Origin: a bacterium
GTDB taxonomy: Bacteria; Planctomycetota; UBA1135; UBA2386
Assembly: GCA_024743115.1 (NCBI GenBank)
Contig: JANSXC010000005.1
Location: 62,001-126,000, forward strand
DNA: 64,000 nt
Reading direction: 5' to 3'
The first letter of the stretch is position 1. Every line of letters begins with the position of its first letter. This document shows, piece after piece, positions 41,777 through 51,225 of this stretch. Under the pieces are notes generated by a model, which ran no database searches, was not told the DNA's origin, and was given only the letters and a program-made list of their open reading frames with translations. A program made the translations under genes and the position numbers.

Positions 41777-43093
41777 CTACGTGTCGCCCACAGCCTCCCC
41801 GCGGGCCAACCACACGCTGCAGACGAGATCGCTCGTGATGTTCGGCACGGTTCGCGCCATGTCGACGATGCGGTCGACACCGAGGATCAACGCCAACAGC
41901 TCAGGCGGCACACCGACCTGCGCCAGCACGAGGGCGATCAGAGGCAGGGAACCGCCGGGCACGCCGGCAGCACCGATCGCAACGAGCAGCGCCATCCCCA
42001 CGACGACGAAGTAGTCGCCTGCATCGAGCGAGATGCCGGCAACCTGAGCGAGGAACAAGACCACGATGCAGAGGAACAGCGCGGTGCCGTTCATGTTCAT
42101 GGTCGCACCGAGCGGCATGACGAATCCCGCGATTCGATTCGGTACGCCAAACTCCTCTTCGGCGGTGCGGATCGTGGTCGGCATGGTCGCATTCGACGAC
42201 GACGTGGAGAAGGCGGTAACACACAGACCACGACAGCGGCGCAAGAACGCCCCCACACCAACACCAGCGAACAGCAAGGCGAGACCGGGCAGGACGACGA
42301 ACTGGAGCAGGATCAACCCACTCATCGCGGTGACGAAGTACCACCCCACGAGCTGCATGACCGGGAGGCCAAGCTTGACTGCCGCATGAAAGATCAGACA
42401 GGCCACGCCGAGTGGCGCGAGCCGCATCGTCCAGTCCAGGATCCGCAAGCACAGCTCGTAGACGGCTTCCAACAGTTCACGCAGGACACGGGTTCTTTCG
42501 GGGGCGACGCCGATCGCAGCCGCGCCGAGCAGCAGCGCAAAAAGGATCAGGCTCAACAAGCCCTTGTTGCTGCTCGCGGCTCCGACGACGTTGGTCGGCA
42601 CGAGGTCCACGAGCGCAGCAAGCCAGCTCTTCGCCTCGGCACTCTGGGCGACCTTGGCCTGGGCTGCTGGCAGATACTGCTGCTTGACCTGTTCCGCGAC
42701 ATCAGCGGCCATCCGCTCGCCGGGACCGACGAATGATACGAGCGCGACGCCGAGAACAGCCGCGAGCAGACCGGTGCCGAAGAACCAAAGCAGAGTGCGA
42801 CCGCCGAGTCGGCCGAGCTTTTGCACCGAGCCGAGGCTCGCAACACCGAGAAACAGCGAGCAGAACACGATCGGGACGACGACCATGAACAACAGCCGTA
42901 GAAACAGGTCCCCGACGGGCTTCACGTACTCGTCCGCGACACGCTCGATCGCCTGATAGGCCTCGCGCGGCTCGGCGCCCAGCTCAGGTGCAAGGGCCAG
43001 GTTGAGGCCGATCCCAACCACGACACCTACCGTGAGACCGATCAGGATCTTCGTCGACAGCGTGACGCGACGGCGTGGCTTGGCTTGCTCCAT
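41777..43093 (-). CDS. dicarboxylate/amino acid:cation symporter (DAACS family)
   Basis: 438-residue GltP/DctA-type transporter with about eight helices and two hairpins. Diagnostic segments are the serine-rich hairpin TAFSTSSSNATMPTT, MPLGATMNMNGTALFL (equivalent of the NMDGT cation motif), GVPGGSLPLI and GVDRIVDMARTVPNITSD. A large loop (AADVAEQVKQQYLPAAQ...) replaces the usual short connection after helix 3. Predicted sodium- or proton-coupled uptake of glutamate, aspartate or C4-dicarboxylates at the inner membrane. Its ATG lies 42 bases beyond the sbcC stop. Confidence 0.93.
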   Translation of the reverse strand: MEQAKPRRRVTLSTKILIGLTVGVVVGIGLNLALAPELGAEPREAYQAIERVADEYVKPVGDLFLRLLFMVVVPIVFCSLFLGVASLGSVQKLGRLGGRTLLWFFGTGLLAAVLGVALVSFVGPGERMAADVAEQVKQQYLPAAQAKVAQSAEAKSWLAALVDLVPTNVVGAASSNKGLLSLILFALLLGAAAIGVAPERTRVLRELLEAVYELCLRILDWTMRLAPLGVACLIFHAAVKLGLPVMQLVGWYFVTAMSGLILLQFVVLPGLALLFAGVGVGAFLRRCRGLCVTAFSTSSSNATMPTTIRTAEEEFGVPNRIAGFVMPLGATMNMNGTALFLCIVVLFLAQVAGISLDAGDYFVVVGMALLVAIGAAGVPGGSLPLIALVLAQVGVPPELLALILGVDRIVDMARTVPNITSDLVCSVWLARGEAVGDT

Positions 43094-43134
43094 TGCGACT
43101 GTGGCTTACTCGATCCGGGTCCGACGTTCTCCGC

Positions 43135-46100
43135 TCAGCTCGTCCGAACGGTAATCCTGCTCTGCCCGCCACCATCAGGGCGAACATCGACGACTGCGCC
43201 AATGCGTTCGGCGATCCCTTCGACGTGCGAGATGATCCCGATCTGACAACCCGCGGCCTGCAGCGAATCCAGGGCCCCGAGGGCGGCTTCGAGGTGGCTT
43301 GCATCCAACGTTCCGAAGCCTTCGTCGAGGAACAGCGTCTCCACGCGCGACCGCGGCGCGGCGAGACTCGCGAGCGCGAGTGCCAACGACAGCGACACGA
43401 GAAACGTCTCACCACCGGACAGCGACTGCAGCCCGCGACGAACCCCACCGAGTTCGAGGTCGACGACGATGAAGTCCATGTCACGGCCGTGGTTCTTCTC
43501 GAGGCGGAACCGCGGGGCGAGTTCGGCGAGGCGATGGTTGGCTTCGAGCAGCAGCAGATCGAGCGTCAGACTCTGCGCGAACACGGCGAACCGATCGCCT
43601 CGACTGTGGCCAATGAGTTCGTCCAGCGCCGCCCAGACCTCGAGCTTCTGGCGCGCCGACTCGAGATGCGGCGCGATCTCCGCGCGACGCTGCCGCAACA
43701 TGCCGTCGGCACCCAGTCGCGCGTTGAGGTCATTGAGCGCTACCTCGGTCGACTCGCGGGCTTCGCGCGCATCCTCGAGCGCCCGTGTGGCATCGTCCTC
43801 AATGATCGCCGGGCGATTGGTGTCCTCGTGCCGGCGCCGGAGTTCGACACACTTCTTGAGAACGGCGCGCGCTTCCCGCTCGGCTTCCGAGAGCTCTCGA
43901 AGTTGCTCGGCCTCGTGCCGCACGCGGTCGCCACCGAGATCGGCGGCCTCGCGCACGGTCGCGGGCTGTAGATCAACCGTCGCGAGTTCGGACTGGAACG
44001 CCGCGTTCGCAGCGGCGAGTTCCTGTTCGCAGCGCGTTCGTTCGCGCGACGTGGCGGCCAGGCTTGCCGCTTGCCGCTCGATGCTGTTCGCGAGGTCCGT
44101 GCAGTGCGCGGCGGCGGCGGCGGCGAAGTCGAGTTCGGCCGTGACCCGGGCCCCGAGCGAAGCAACGCGGGTACGCCAATCCTCGATCGCCCCCCACGCC
44201 GGCGCCAACTCGGCTTCTGCGGCTTCGAGTTCGCGCATGGCGTCGACGGCCGCGGCCGCGCGGTGGGCCTGCCGCTCTGCTAGCGCAAGCGCCGTCCGGC
44301 CCGCTTCCAACCGATCACTCATCGCGGCCACCCGGCGATCTCGAGCCGCCAGGTCTTCCGACAGCTCCGCGATGGCCGTGGCCGCGATCGACGAATCTGC
44401 CGTGACATCGCTGTTCACGAAACGGGCGAACGCGTCCAACCCGGCATCGGTTCGAGCATCGACCGGGTGGCAGGCACCGGCGCCGGCAGCATGAGTGGCG
44501 CCCGCACTGGTGACGTCTTCGGCGTTGGTTCCAACGCCGGCGCTCGCGTTCGCAGTCGCGTCAGCTTCGGAATCAGATGCATCGGAATCGGCTCCGGCGC
44601 ATCGATCCAAACGGCGACCGCTTTCCCGCTCCCCGGCGACGTCGTCACGATCGCTCAGAGTAGACGACCGCTCGCGCGCCAGTCTCTCCGCCAGAACGTG
44701 ATACTGGTCGGCCGCAGCCGTCACGGTCGACTCCATCGCCGCCAGCCTCTGCTGCGCAAGCTCGATCCCGCGTTCACACTCACGCCGCGCCGCTTCCCGC
44801 GCAGCCACCGCGTCGCGAGAACGATCGCGCGCTTCCTGAGCCGCGACGAGCCCTGCGGTGAGAGCCTCGAGCTCGTTGCGGTCGGCGGCCACGGGGCTCG
44901 GGTGCTCTTCGCTGCCACACAGTGGGCACGCGTGGCCGGGTTCGAGATGCGAGCGGAACGCAGCGAGATCGCCACGCAGACGCTCGTGCTCGACCGCAGC
45001 GCGGGCATCGACGAGTCGTTGCTCGGCGTCCCGCTGGGCCAAAACCAGGCGTTCGAACCCGTCGCGTAACGCGTCGCGCTCGCCGCTGCGGCGCGCGACC
45101 TCCTCGCGCTGGCGGCGGAGTTCTGCGTCGGCCGACTGCCAGTTCCGCACGGCGTCCTGCAGCCGCTCGAGCCAGGATCGATCAGCCACGACCTGCTGAC
45201 GCAGAGCAGGCAGCTGGCGGAACAGCGGGTCCTCGATCGCCGCGCGGGCAGCCTGCTCCGCCGCGGCCGCTCGCCGGCTCGCCGAATGCGCGCCCTCACG
45301 ATCGACCTCGAACTCCAGCCAGGCTCGTTCGAGCCGCTGCCAGCGCTCCTGGACCGCACGCCAACGCTCACGTTCCTCGACGATCGGTGGCGCGACGCTA
45401 GTGCCGAACGTCGCGAGCAGACGCTCACCGAGGCGCTCACGCGCGCGCTCCAGATCTCCGACAAGCTGCGCCTGCTCGCGGGCGACCTGCTCGCTCGTCG
45501 CCACGGCCTGCACGACCTCACGCTGAGCAGCCGCCACGCGTTCCAGGCGAGGAACGAGCGGTAACGCCCGACCGAGTGCCACGACCTGCTGCCGTCTGGG
45601 CTCCGCCGCCAGACGCGCCGCCCGGGCACGCTCGAGTTCGGCAGTCGCCTTGCTCTCCTCCGCGCGAGCATCGGCAGCGGCGGCATACCAGGACACGACG
45701 CTCTGCGCGAGGCCGACCGCGAGCTCGTTCACGCGTCTTTGCGCTTCCAGCGCCGCCAGTTCGGCTCGCAACCGGTCACGCTCCTCGTCGGCCAACGGCT
45801 CGAGCCCATCGATCTGCGCCTCGAGGCGCTCCACGTTCTGACGCGCGGTCTTGCTGCGTTCGTGGGCCGCACGGGACAACCGGCGATAGACATCGGCGCC
45901 GGTGAGGCTCTCGAGCAAGCTCGCGCGTTCGTCGGCCGGCGCCCGCAGGAACGCCGCGAAATCGCCCTGCGCAAGCAGAACCGAGCGACAGAACTGCGCG
46001 AAGTCGAGGCCGAGGCGCGCGCGAATCGCCGCAAGAACCTCGCCCTTGCCACCGCGAGCCACGGCGCGATCACGATCGAGATCGTGCAGCGTCATCTCCT

Positions 46101-46488
46101 GAGCCTGCACGCGCCCATCAGCGCGGCGACGGGCGCGGCGCACGGACCAACGCGCGCGGTAGCGCCGCCCGTCACGACCGGAGAAGTCGACCTCGGCATA
46201 CCCCTCGCCAGCGCCCCGGCGCAGCAACGATCGTGGGTCATGGCTGTGCAGCCAATCCTTCTCGGGCCGCTCGATCTCGGCAACGGCGACGCCGCCGCGT
46301 CCGGAAAGGCGCGGCGTCCGGTCGAACAGCGCCAGGCACAGCGCGTCGAGTAGCGTGCTCTTCCCGGCCCCGACGGGACCGCAGATCGCGAAAATCCCGG
46401 CGCCCCCGAGGTTGCCGTCGACGAGATCGACCTCGAACTCACGCGCGAGGCTCGCGAGGTTGTGACCGCGGATCGCCAGAATCCTCAC
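43135..46488 (-). CDS. sbcC: SbcC-type nuclease subunit (Rad50-like ATPase)
   Basis: 1117 residues. N-terminal Walker A GPVGAGKST (residues 37-45); long coiled coil with a zinc hook CPLC (GHACPLCGSEEHP) near the centre; C-terminal ABC signature SLSGGETFLVSLSLALALASL and Walker B LFLDEGFGTLD. With SbcD it forms an ATP-dependent double-strand exonuclease/hairpin endonuclease that clears cruciforms and protein-blocked ends. An Ala/Asp/Ser/Glu-rich insert of about 90 residues (DSDASDSEADATANASAGVG...) interrupts the second coiled-coil arm. Its start overlaps the sbcD stop by four bases. Confidence 0.95.
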   Translation of the reverse strand: MRILAIRGHNLASLAREFEVDLVDGNLGGAGIFAICGPVGAGKSTLLDALCLALFDRTPRLSGRGGVAVAEIERPEKDWLHSHDPRSLLRRGAGEGYAEVDFSGRDGRRYRARWSVRRARRRADGRVQAQEMTLHDLDRDRAVARGGKGEVLAAIRARLGLDFAQFCRSVLLAQGDFAAFLRAPADERASLLESLTGADVYRRLSRAAHERSKTARQNVERLEAQIDGLEPLADEERDRLRAELAALEAQRRVNELAVGLAQSVVSWYAAAADARAEESKATAELERARAARLAAEPRRQQVVALGRALPLVPRLERVAAAQREVVQAVATSEQVAREQAQLVGDLERARERLGERLLATFGTSVAPPIVEERERWRAVQERWQRLERAWLEFEVDREGAHSASRRAAAAEQAARAAIEDPLFRQLPALRQQVVADRSWLERLQDAVRNWQSADAELRRQREEVARRSGERDALRDGFERLVLAQRDAEQRLVDARAAVEHERLRGDLAAFRSHLEPGHACPLCGSEEHPSPVAADRNELEALTAGLVAAQEARDRSRDAVAAREAARRECERGIELAQQRLAAMESTVTAAADQYHVLAERLARERSSTLSDRDDVAGERESGRRLDRCAGADSDASDSEADATANASAGVGTNAEDVTSAGATHAAGAGACHPVDARTDAGLDAFARFVNSDVTADSSIAATAIAELSEDLAARDRRVAAMSDRLEAGRTALALAERQAHRAAAAVDAMRELEAAEAELAPAWGAIEDWRTRVASLGARVTAELDFAAAAAAHCTDLANSIERQAASLAATSRERTRCEQELAAANAAFQSELATVDLQPATVREAADLGGDRVRHEAEQLRELSEAEREARAVLKKCVELRRRHEDTNRPAIIEDDATRALEDAREARESTEVALNDLNARLGADGMLRQRRAEIAPHLESARQKLEVWAALDELIGHSRGDRFAVFAQSLTLDLLLLEANHRLAELAPRFRLEKNHGRDMDFIVVDLELGGVRRGLQSLSGGETFLVSLSLALALASLAAPRSRVETLFLDEGFGTLDASHLEAALGALDSLQAAGCQIGIISHVEGIAERIGAVVDVRPDGGGQSRITVRTS

Positions 46489-48047
46489 GACTCCTCCCCC
46501 GCAGCATCGGCATCGGCATCGCCAACACCCTCGCCACCCTCACCGACTTCACCAACGTCGCTGGCGTCTCCAGACCTGCCGTCAACGATCGGTCGACCGC
46601 TGCGAGAGCCATCCGACGGCGACAAACGACCGGCCGCCGGCACGGTCAACGGCTCGTCGGGGCCATGCTCGACCTCGTCGAGCAGCTCACGAAACGCAGC
46701 CATGAGCGGCGCCGGCACGGCCCCCCGATGATCCCGGGCGTAGCGCCAGCGGAAGAGCTGCTCAGGCGCCAGGGTCGAGAGGTCCCGCGGCCCGGCGGTT
46801 GGCTCCACTCCCGAACTCGCTCCCGTCGTCGTGATGTCGACGCGCGTCAACCGACCGTTCTTCTCGGCACACGCTGCAGCGACGCGTTCGCCGATGCCCG
46901 GCGCCGGCACAGCGAGGCGAACGGCCACCTCGAGCAACGGCCGCAACTCGTCATCGATCTCGGGATCCCGTGGCGGCAGTTCCGCAACCGCCGCCAGCGC
47001 GTCTGCCGGCGCGCTCGCGCCGCGCTCTGGAATCCTCAGCAGCGGCACCAGCCGCGGCACGCGCAGCGACCACGTCTTCGCGAGCCCGCCGTCCGCGAGG
47101 TCCGCGAACACGACGTGATGCGGGTGCTCGCGCTCGGGCATCGACAACGGGATCGGTGAACCGCTGTAGCGGACGCTCTCCCGACCGGCCACGGGCTGCG
47201 GCCGGTGAAGGTGACCGAGGGCAACGTAGTCGCAGTCCGTCGGAAAGAGATCGACCGGCAACGCGTGCTGATTGCCTCCGAGCACCTTGCGCTCACTGAG
47301 TTCACTCAGCATGCCGCCAACGAGATAGCCGTGGGCCATGGCGACCAGCGCCTGGCCCGGCTGCCGCATCGCGCGCGCTGCCCGGAACAGTTCGGCGTGG
47401 AAGCCACGCATTCCGCGAATCAGCGGATCCTCTGCGGTCGCCGTATCCACGTCAGTGGACCTGCCAGGCATCGGAAGCTCGTAGACCGGCTCGGGCCCCG
47501 AATCCGAGCCCGCGTCGTCGATCTGGCCTTCGGCAGCCGAATCCGTAGCCGCATCCACAGCCGGCTTCGCAGCCACCGTGGAAGCCAGCCCTGCGAAGGC
47601 CAGCACATCGCTCGCCCGGAGGAAGGGGATCGCGACGCACAACGCCCCCACTGTCCCCGCTGCGCCGCGCAGCGGCACGAGGAGGTCGTCGGTCACCAGG
47701 CGTTCGCCATCGCGGCGAATCCGCCCGATGATGCGCACGTCGAAGGCCGCCAACAGATCCCGCGGCGCCTCGAGCCGAGCCGCCGAATCATGGTTACCGG
47801 CAATGACCACGACCTGCACCGCGGGACGGCGCCGCTTCAGCGCGCCCAGGAACTCGAACCACATTCGCCACGCGAACGGTGGCGGGTTGGCGCTCTCGAA
47901 CACGTCACCGGCGATGAGCAACGCATCGACCTCACGCTCAACGACGGTATCGACGAGCCAGCTCAGGAAGTGCTCGTGCTCGCGCTCGCGCGAATGGTCG
48001 CGCAGCGTGTGTCCCAGGTGCCAGTCTGCGGTGTGCAGGATGCGCAT
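46485..48047 (-). CDS. sbcD: SbcD-type nuclease subunit (Mre11-like)
   Basis: 520 residues with the metallophosphoesterase motifs DWHLGH, GDVFE, GNHDS and, after a long acidic insert (DAATDSAAEGQIDDAGSDSG), AHGYLVGG and YVALGHLHRPQ, which bind two Mn ions. A capping domain follows, then an acidic C-terminal tail (GEVGEGGEGVGDADADAAGEES). Partner of SbcC encoded by the overlapping downstream gene (ATGA). ATG 48047 starts on MRILHTADWHLGH as in all SbcD. Confidence 0.95.
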   Translation of the reverse strand: MRILHTADWHLGHTLRDHSREREHEHFLSWLVDTVVEREVDALLIAGDVFESANPPPFAWRMWFEFLGALKRRRPAVQVVVIAGNHDSAARLEAPRDLLAAFDVRIIGRIRRDGERLVTDDLLVPLRGAAGTVGALCVAIPFLRASDVLAFAGLASTVAAKPAVDAATDSAAEGQIDDAGSDSGPEPVYELPMPGRSTDVDTATAEDPLIRGMRGFHAELFRAARAMRQPGQALVAMAHGYLVGGMLSELSERKVLGGNQHALPVDLFPTDCDYVALGHLHRPQPVAGRESVRYSGSPIPLSMPEREHPHHVVFADLADGGLAKTWSLRVPRLVPLLRIPERGASAPADALAAVAELPPRDPEIDDELRPLLEVAVRLAVPAPGIGERVAAACAEKNGRLTRVDITTTGASSGVEPTAGPRDLSTLAPEQLFRWRYARDHRGAVPAPLMAAFRELLDEVEHGPDEPLTVPAAGRLSPSDGSRSGRPIVDGRSGDASDVGEVGEGGEGVGDADADAAGEES

Positions 48048-48106
48048 GCCGATTCGCCCGCCGAATCGCCACGGTATCCGGCCGGAGCATCGGCTACCAA
48101 CGGGAA

Positions 48107-48138
48107 CGCGCCCGGCAGTCTCACGACTGCCGGGCGCG
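48107..48138 (-). terminator. 14-bp perfect hairpin after subtilase 1
   Basis: CGCGCCCGGCAGTC and its exact complement flank loop TCAC, 43 bases past the stop at 48181. On the minus strand TTCCC follows, a weak U-tract. Given its strength and place, it probably terminates subtilase transcription ahead of sbcD. Confidence 0.65.
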
Positions 48139-48180
48139 TTGTTCGAGCTGCAGCGAGCGCCGCAGCCAGGGCTCCCTGGA

Positions 48181-51033
48181 TCAGTTCCCCAGACGCGCCT
48201 TGCCGGCGTCCGACACGACGATGCCGAGCGCGTTCTTCGTCACATCGAGAACCGCCCACTGGTGGAACATGTTCAGGCCGATGTAGGACGAGTCCGACGG
48301 CAGGTTGAACGTCTGGCTCGCGTTACCGCTGGCGTCGGTGAACGTGAGGAACGTCGAGCCAGCCGCAACCTGGAGCTCACAGCCCGGCGCCCCCGGCAGC
48401 GGGAACGGCAGCGGCGTGCCACCCGACATCTGGTCGGAGAAGCCCGTGATGCAGAACGTCGCCGTCGTGTCGAGCGCGTTGCCGAGCGTGATGTCGTAGC
48501 TCGAGCCGAGGACCGGGTCACCGTTGTTGCCGAGCTCCGGCACGGCGAACGAGATCCCCGCCTGGCAGTAGAGCTTGTAGGCCGGCATCGTGACCGTGCC
48601 GTCGTAACCCCACACACCCGTGACAGGCGTGCGACGGAAGACGACACCGGTGCTGCCCGACGTCAGGTTCGGCACGACTACGTTGCCGCCCGAGACATCG
48701 ATCGCCATGAAGATCGTCGTGCCACCGGTCGGCACCGGCGCCGGGAACGACGCCTCGTAGAAACCCGGGTTCGGGCCGATCGTCATCGTCGTCGACGCAA
48801 TCGGCGCGCTGCCGAAGATCGTGTAGATGTGCGCCGGAACGGTCACCGTGCCACCCGTCGAACGGGTGTAGAGCTCGAAGCTGTCGACCTGCGCCGCACC
48901 GAGACCCGTCGGGATCACGCCGTATTCGAACGCGCTCGTCTGACCGGTGAGCGTGCCACCGTTCTCGTTGTTGGTCGAGCAAGGCGAGACCTGGAACGGC
49001 GAGCCTTCACAGCCCTGACCGAACTTGCTGAAGAACGCCGAAGTCGGCGGCAGCGGGAAGCCACCCGAGACCACGAGGCCGAAGTCGGCATCGATCGCGG
49101 GCGTTTCGACGTGGTTGTCGGCGACGATCGACGTGGCGATCACCTCGACGGTCCAGGAGCCCGGCGCGGGGTTCTGCACGAACACACACTCGATCGAGTT
49201 GATCGTGTCCTCGGAACCACCGGCGACCGACCAGTTACCCTGCTCGAGGGCATTGTTGCCCCAGTACATCGTGCCGTTGGGCGCCGTCACGCGCAGCGAC
49301 AGGTTGTTGATGAGCGTCGGCGAGGCCGACGGGTTGGCGGCCGGCTCGGACCAGTTGAGCACGGCACCGAACTGCGGCTCGTTCGGGTTGACCGTGACGT
49401 CGTACTGGAACGTGCTGCCCTGCGTGATGACGTCCGTCTCGTCGACGATCAGCGTCTTGCTGCGCAGATCCCACATCCGCTGCAGGTTCGGGTAACCCCA
49501 ACCGACGTGCTCGCGACGGTTGTCGTTGCTCGTCGAGGTAAACGGGTACTGCGAGGCGTTCGCCACCTGCAGACACTTCAGGGTCGTGAAGTGCGGGCGG
49601 TTCTGGTGCGTCGTGCCACCCGGGTTGCGCAGCACGTTGCCGAACGGGCCGATGCCCGGCGTGCCGGTGTCGTCGACGAACATCTCGATCGCGATCGCGT
49701 TGTGGCCCGCGATGATCGGCGTCGCACCCGAGGTGCCACCGAACGAGTTCGTGTAGCCACTGCCGCCGCTCGTCGTGCCGATGCCGTCGTAGTAGGCAGC
49801 GAGCGTCGGCTTGATGCGACCATCCGCGGCCGGCCCCGTGCTGCCGTTGCCGGCCTGCCAGGAGTCGTCGTTGGGGTTGGCATTGTTGCCGTGCCCGAAA
49901 CCACCGCAGGAGAAGATGTTCTTCGCCCACGCCTGCGGCCGCGACTGCGGGTTGCCCGCGTTGCTCTGACTCTGCGTCCACGCGATGTCGTGGTCGAAGA
50001 TGATGTCGTCCGAGTCCGCGGAGATCGACGTGTACTGCGTCGTGCGCGCACCACCCCACGACGCGGTCGTGTGGCTGACGTTGTGGATATTGACGAGGTC
50101 ATCGACGACCTGGTAGCGCGAGCCCTGCACCGAGCTGTAGTTCGTGAAGAACTTGCCCGCATCGGGCGCGAAGCCGCGGTACTGAGGGCCACCACCGGTG
50201 CCGTCACCGAAGACGATGCCGGCCGTGTTGGTGCCATGACCACTCGAGTTGCCACCACTGCGAACGTTGGTCACCCCACCCGAGAAGCCCGGGTGGTTGG
50301 CATGAACACCTTCGTAGATGTGCAGGTTGATCGTCGCGCCGGAGTAGCCGGCCTGCTGCTCGACGTAGTTGGTGCCGCTCTGCGCGCGCGCGTTGTCGAC
50401 GTCCGTCTCGTTCGGCGTCCACGCATCGATCCAGAGGACCTCGTCGAGGTTCGCCGCCTGGACGAGCTGCTCGGGCGTCAGCGTCGCCGTGAAGAGCAGG
50501 CTGCCCGTGTGCTCGTTGTCGATGCGACCGCCCATCGCGCGCAGCTTCGCGCCGAGCGCCGGCTTGTCGTTGTGCTTGTCGACGACGACCATGTTGTAAC
50601 GGGTCGTGCCGAGATCACCGGACTCGAGGGTCTCGATCAGGTCCGGGTCGATGCGGTAGGCGGCGTGGTAGCGGCCGACCCAGCGGATCTGCGGCAGCGC
50701 GCGGATGCTGTCCGCGGCGCCGTGTGGCATGCGAACGACGTAGGCGTTGTCCGGCAGATAGCCGTGCACTTCGCCGCCGGCGTTCGTGATGCCATCGCGA
50801 CCAGCCTGCGAAGGCGTACCTGCGAACTGCACGACGAAGAGACGACCGGCGGTGCTCGTCAGCAACTCCGACATCTGCGGTTCGCCCTGGACCGGGTCGA
50901 ACGCCGCGAAGCGCAGCCGCAGGAAGTCCGACGAAGTGGTGATGTTGGCGGTGGCGGGCTGTTGCGCAGGAACAGCAAGAGAAACACCGAGGACGCACGC
51001 GAGGAGCGCGCCCTGTTTCGTAGCTGGGTACAT
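48181..51033 (-). CDS. secreted subtilisin-like (S8) protease, paralogue 1
   Basis: 950 residues: signal peptide (about 1-25), a propeptide-like region with FVVQFAGTPSQAGRD and RYHAAYRIDPDLI, the S8 core with GHGTNTAGIVFGDG (His266) and GGTSGATPIIAGHNA (Ser435), a P/proprotein-like beta domain and a C-terminal Gly-Cys domain ending FHQWAVLDVTKNALGIVVSDAGKARLGN. Where S8 enzymes have the catalytic Asp (VIDTG) it reads HIYEGVHANHPGF, so Glu241 replaces Asp. It is the first of three tandem paralogues, all on the minus strand and each separately terminated. Confidence 0.85.
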   Translation of the reverse strand: MYPATKQGALLACVLGVSLAVPAQQPATANITTSSDFLRLRFAAFDPVQGEPQMSELLTSTAGRLFVVQFAGTPSQAGRDGITNAGGEVHGYLPDNAYVVRMPHGAADSIRALPQIRWVGRYHAAYRIDPDLIETLESGDLGTTRYNMVVVDKHNDKPALGAKLRAMGGRIDNEHTGSLLFTATLTPEQLVQAANLDEVLWIDAWTPNETDVDNARAQSGTNYVEQQAGYSGATINLHIYEGVHANHPGFSGGVTNVRSGGNSSGHGTNTAGIVFGDGTGGGPQYRGFAPDAGKFFTNYSSVQGSRYQVVDDLVNIHNVSHTTASWGGARTTQYTSISADSDDIIFDHDIAWTQSQSNAGNPQSRPQAWAKNIFSCGGFGHGNNANPNDDSWQAGNGSTGPAADGRIKPTLAAYYDGIGTTSGGSGYTNSFGGTSGATPIIAGHNAIAIEMFVDDTGTPGIGPFGNVLRNPGGTTHQNRPHFTTLKCLQVANASQYPFTSTSNDNRREHVGWGYPNLQRMWDLRSKTLIVDETDVITQGSTFQYDVTVNPNEPQFGAVLNWSEPAANPSASPTLINNLSLRVTAPNGTMYWGNNALEQGNWSVAGGSEDTINSIECVFVQNPAPGSWTVEVIATSIVADNHVETPAIDADFGLVVSGGFPLPPTSAFFSKFGQGCEGSPFQVSPCSTNNENGGTLTGQTSAFEYGVIPTGLGAAQVDSFELYTRSTGGTVTVPAHIYTIFGSAPIASTTMTIGPNPGFYEASFPAPVPTGGTTIFMAIDVSGGNVVVPNLTSGSTGVVFRRTPVTGVWGYDGTVTMPAYKLYCQAGISFAVPELGNNGDPVLGSSYDITLGNALDTTATFCITGFSDQMSGGTPLPFPLPGAPGCELQVAAGSTFLTFTDASGNASQTFNLPSDSSYIGLNMFHQWAVLDVTKNALGIVVSDAGKARLGN

Positions 51034-51143
51034 GTATGGCCTGGAGAGGGGCGGGGATCGATGGGCAGGCGGCGGGGCAGTCTAACCGCCTGGAGGATCG
51101 CCGGGGCAATCCTGCCCGACCCGGACTTACCCCCTGACGCAAA

Positions 51144-51175
51144 CCGCCCGGGCGTCACAAAGGACGTCCGGGCGG
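51144..51175 (-). terminator. intrinsic terminator after subtilase 2
   Basis: CCGCCCGGACGTC pairs with GACGCCCGGGCGG (13 pairs, one G-U) around a 6-base loop and is followed by TTT on the minus strand, 51 bases past the stop. Confidence 0.75.
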
Positions 51176-51225
51176 ATCGGAGCCGACAACGGCCCGAAGC
51201 GAGCCGTTGCGATGGGCTGCCTGGG

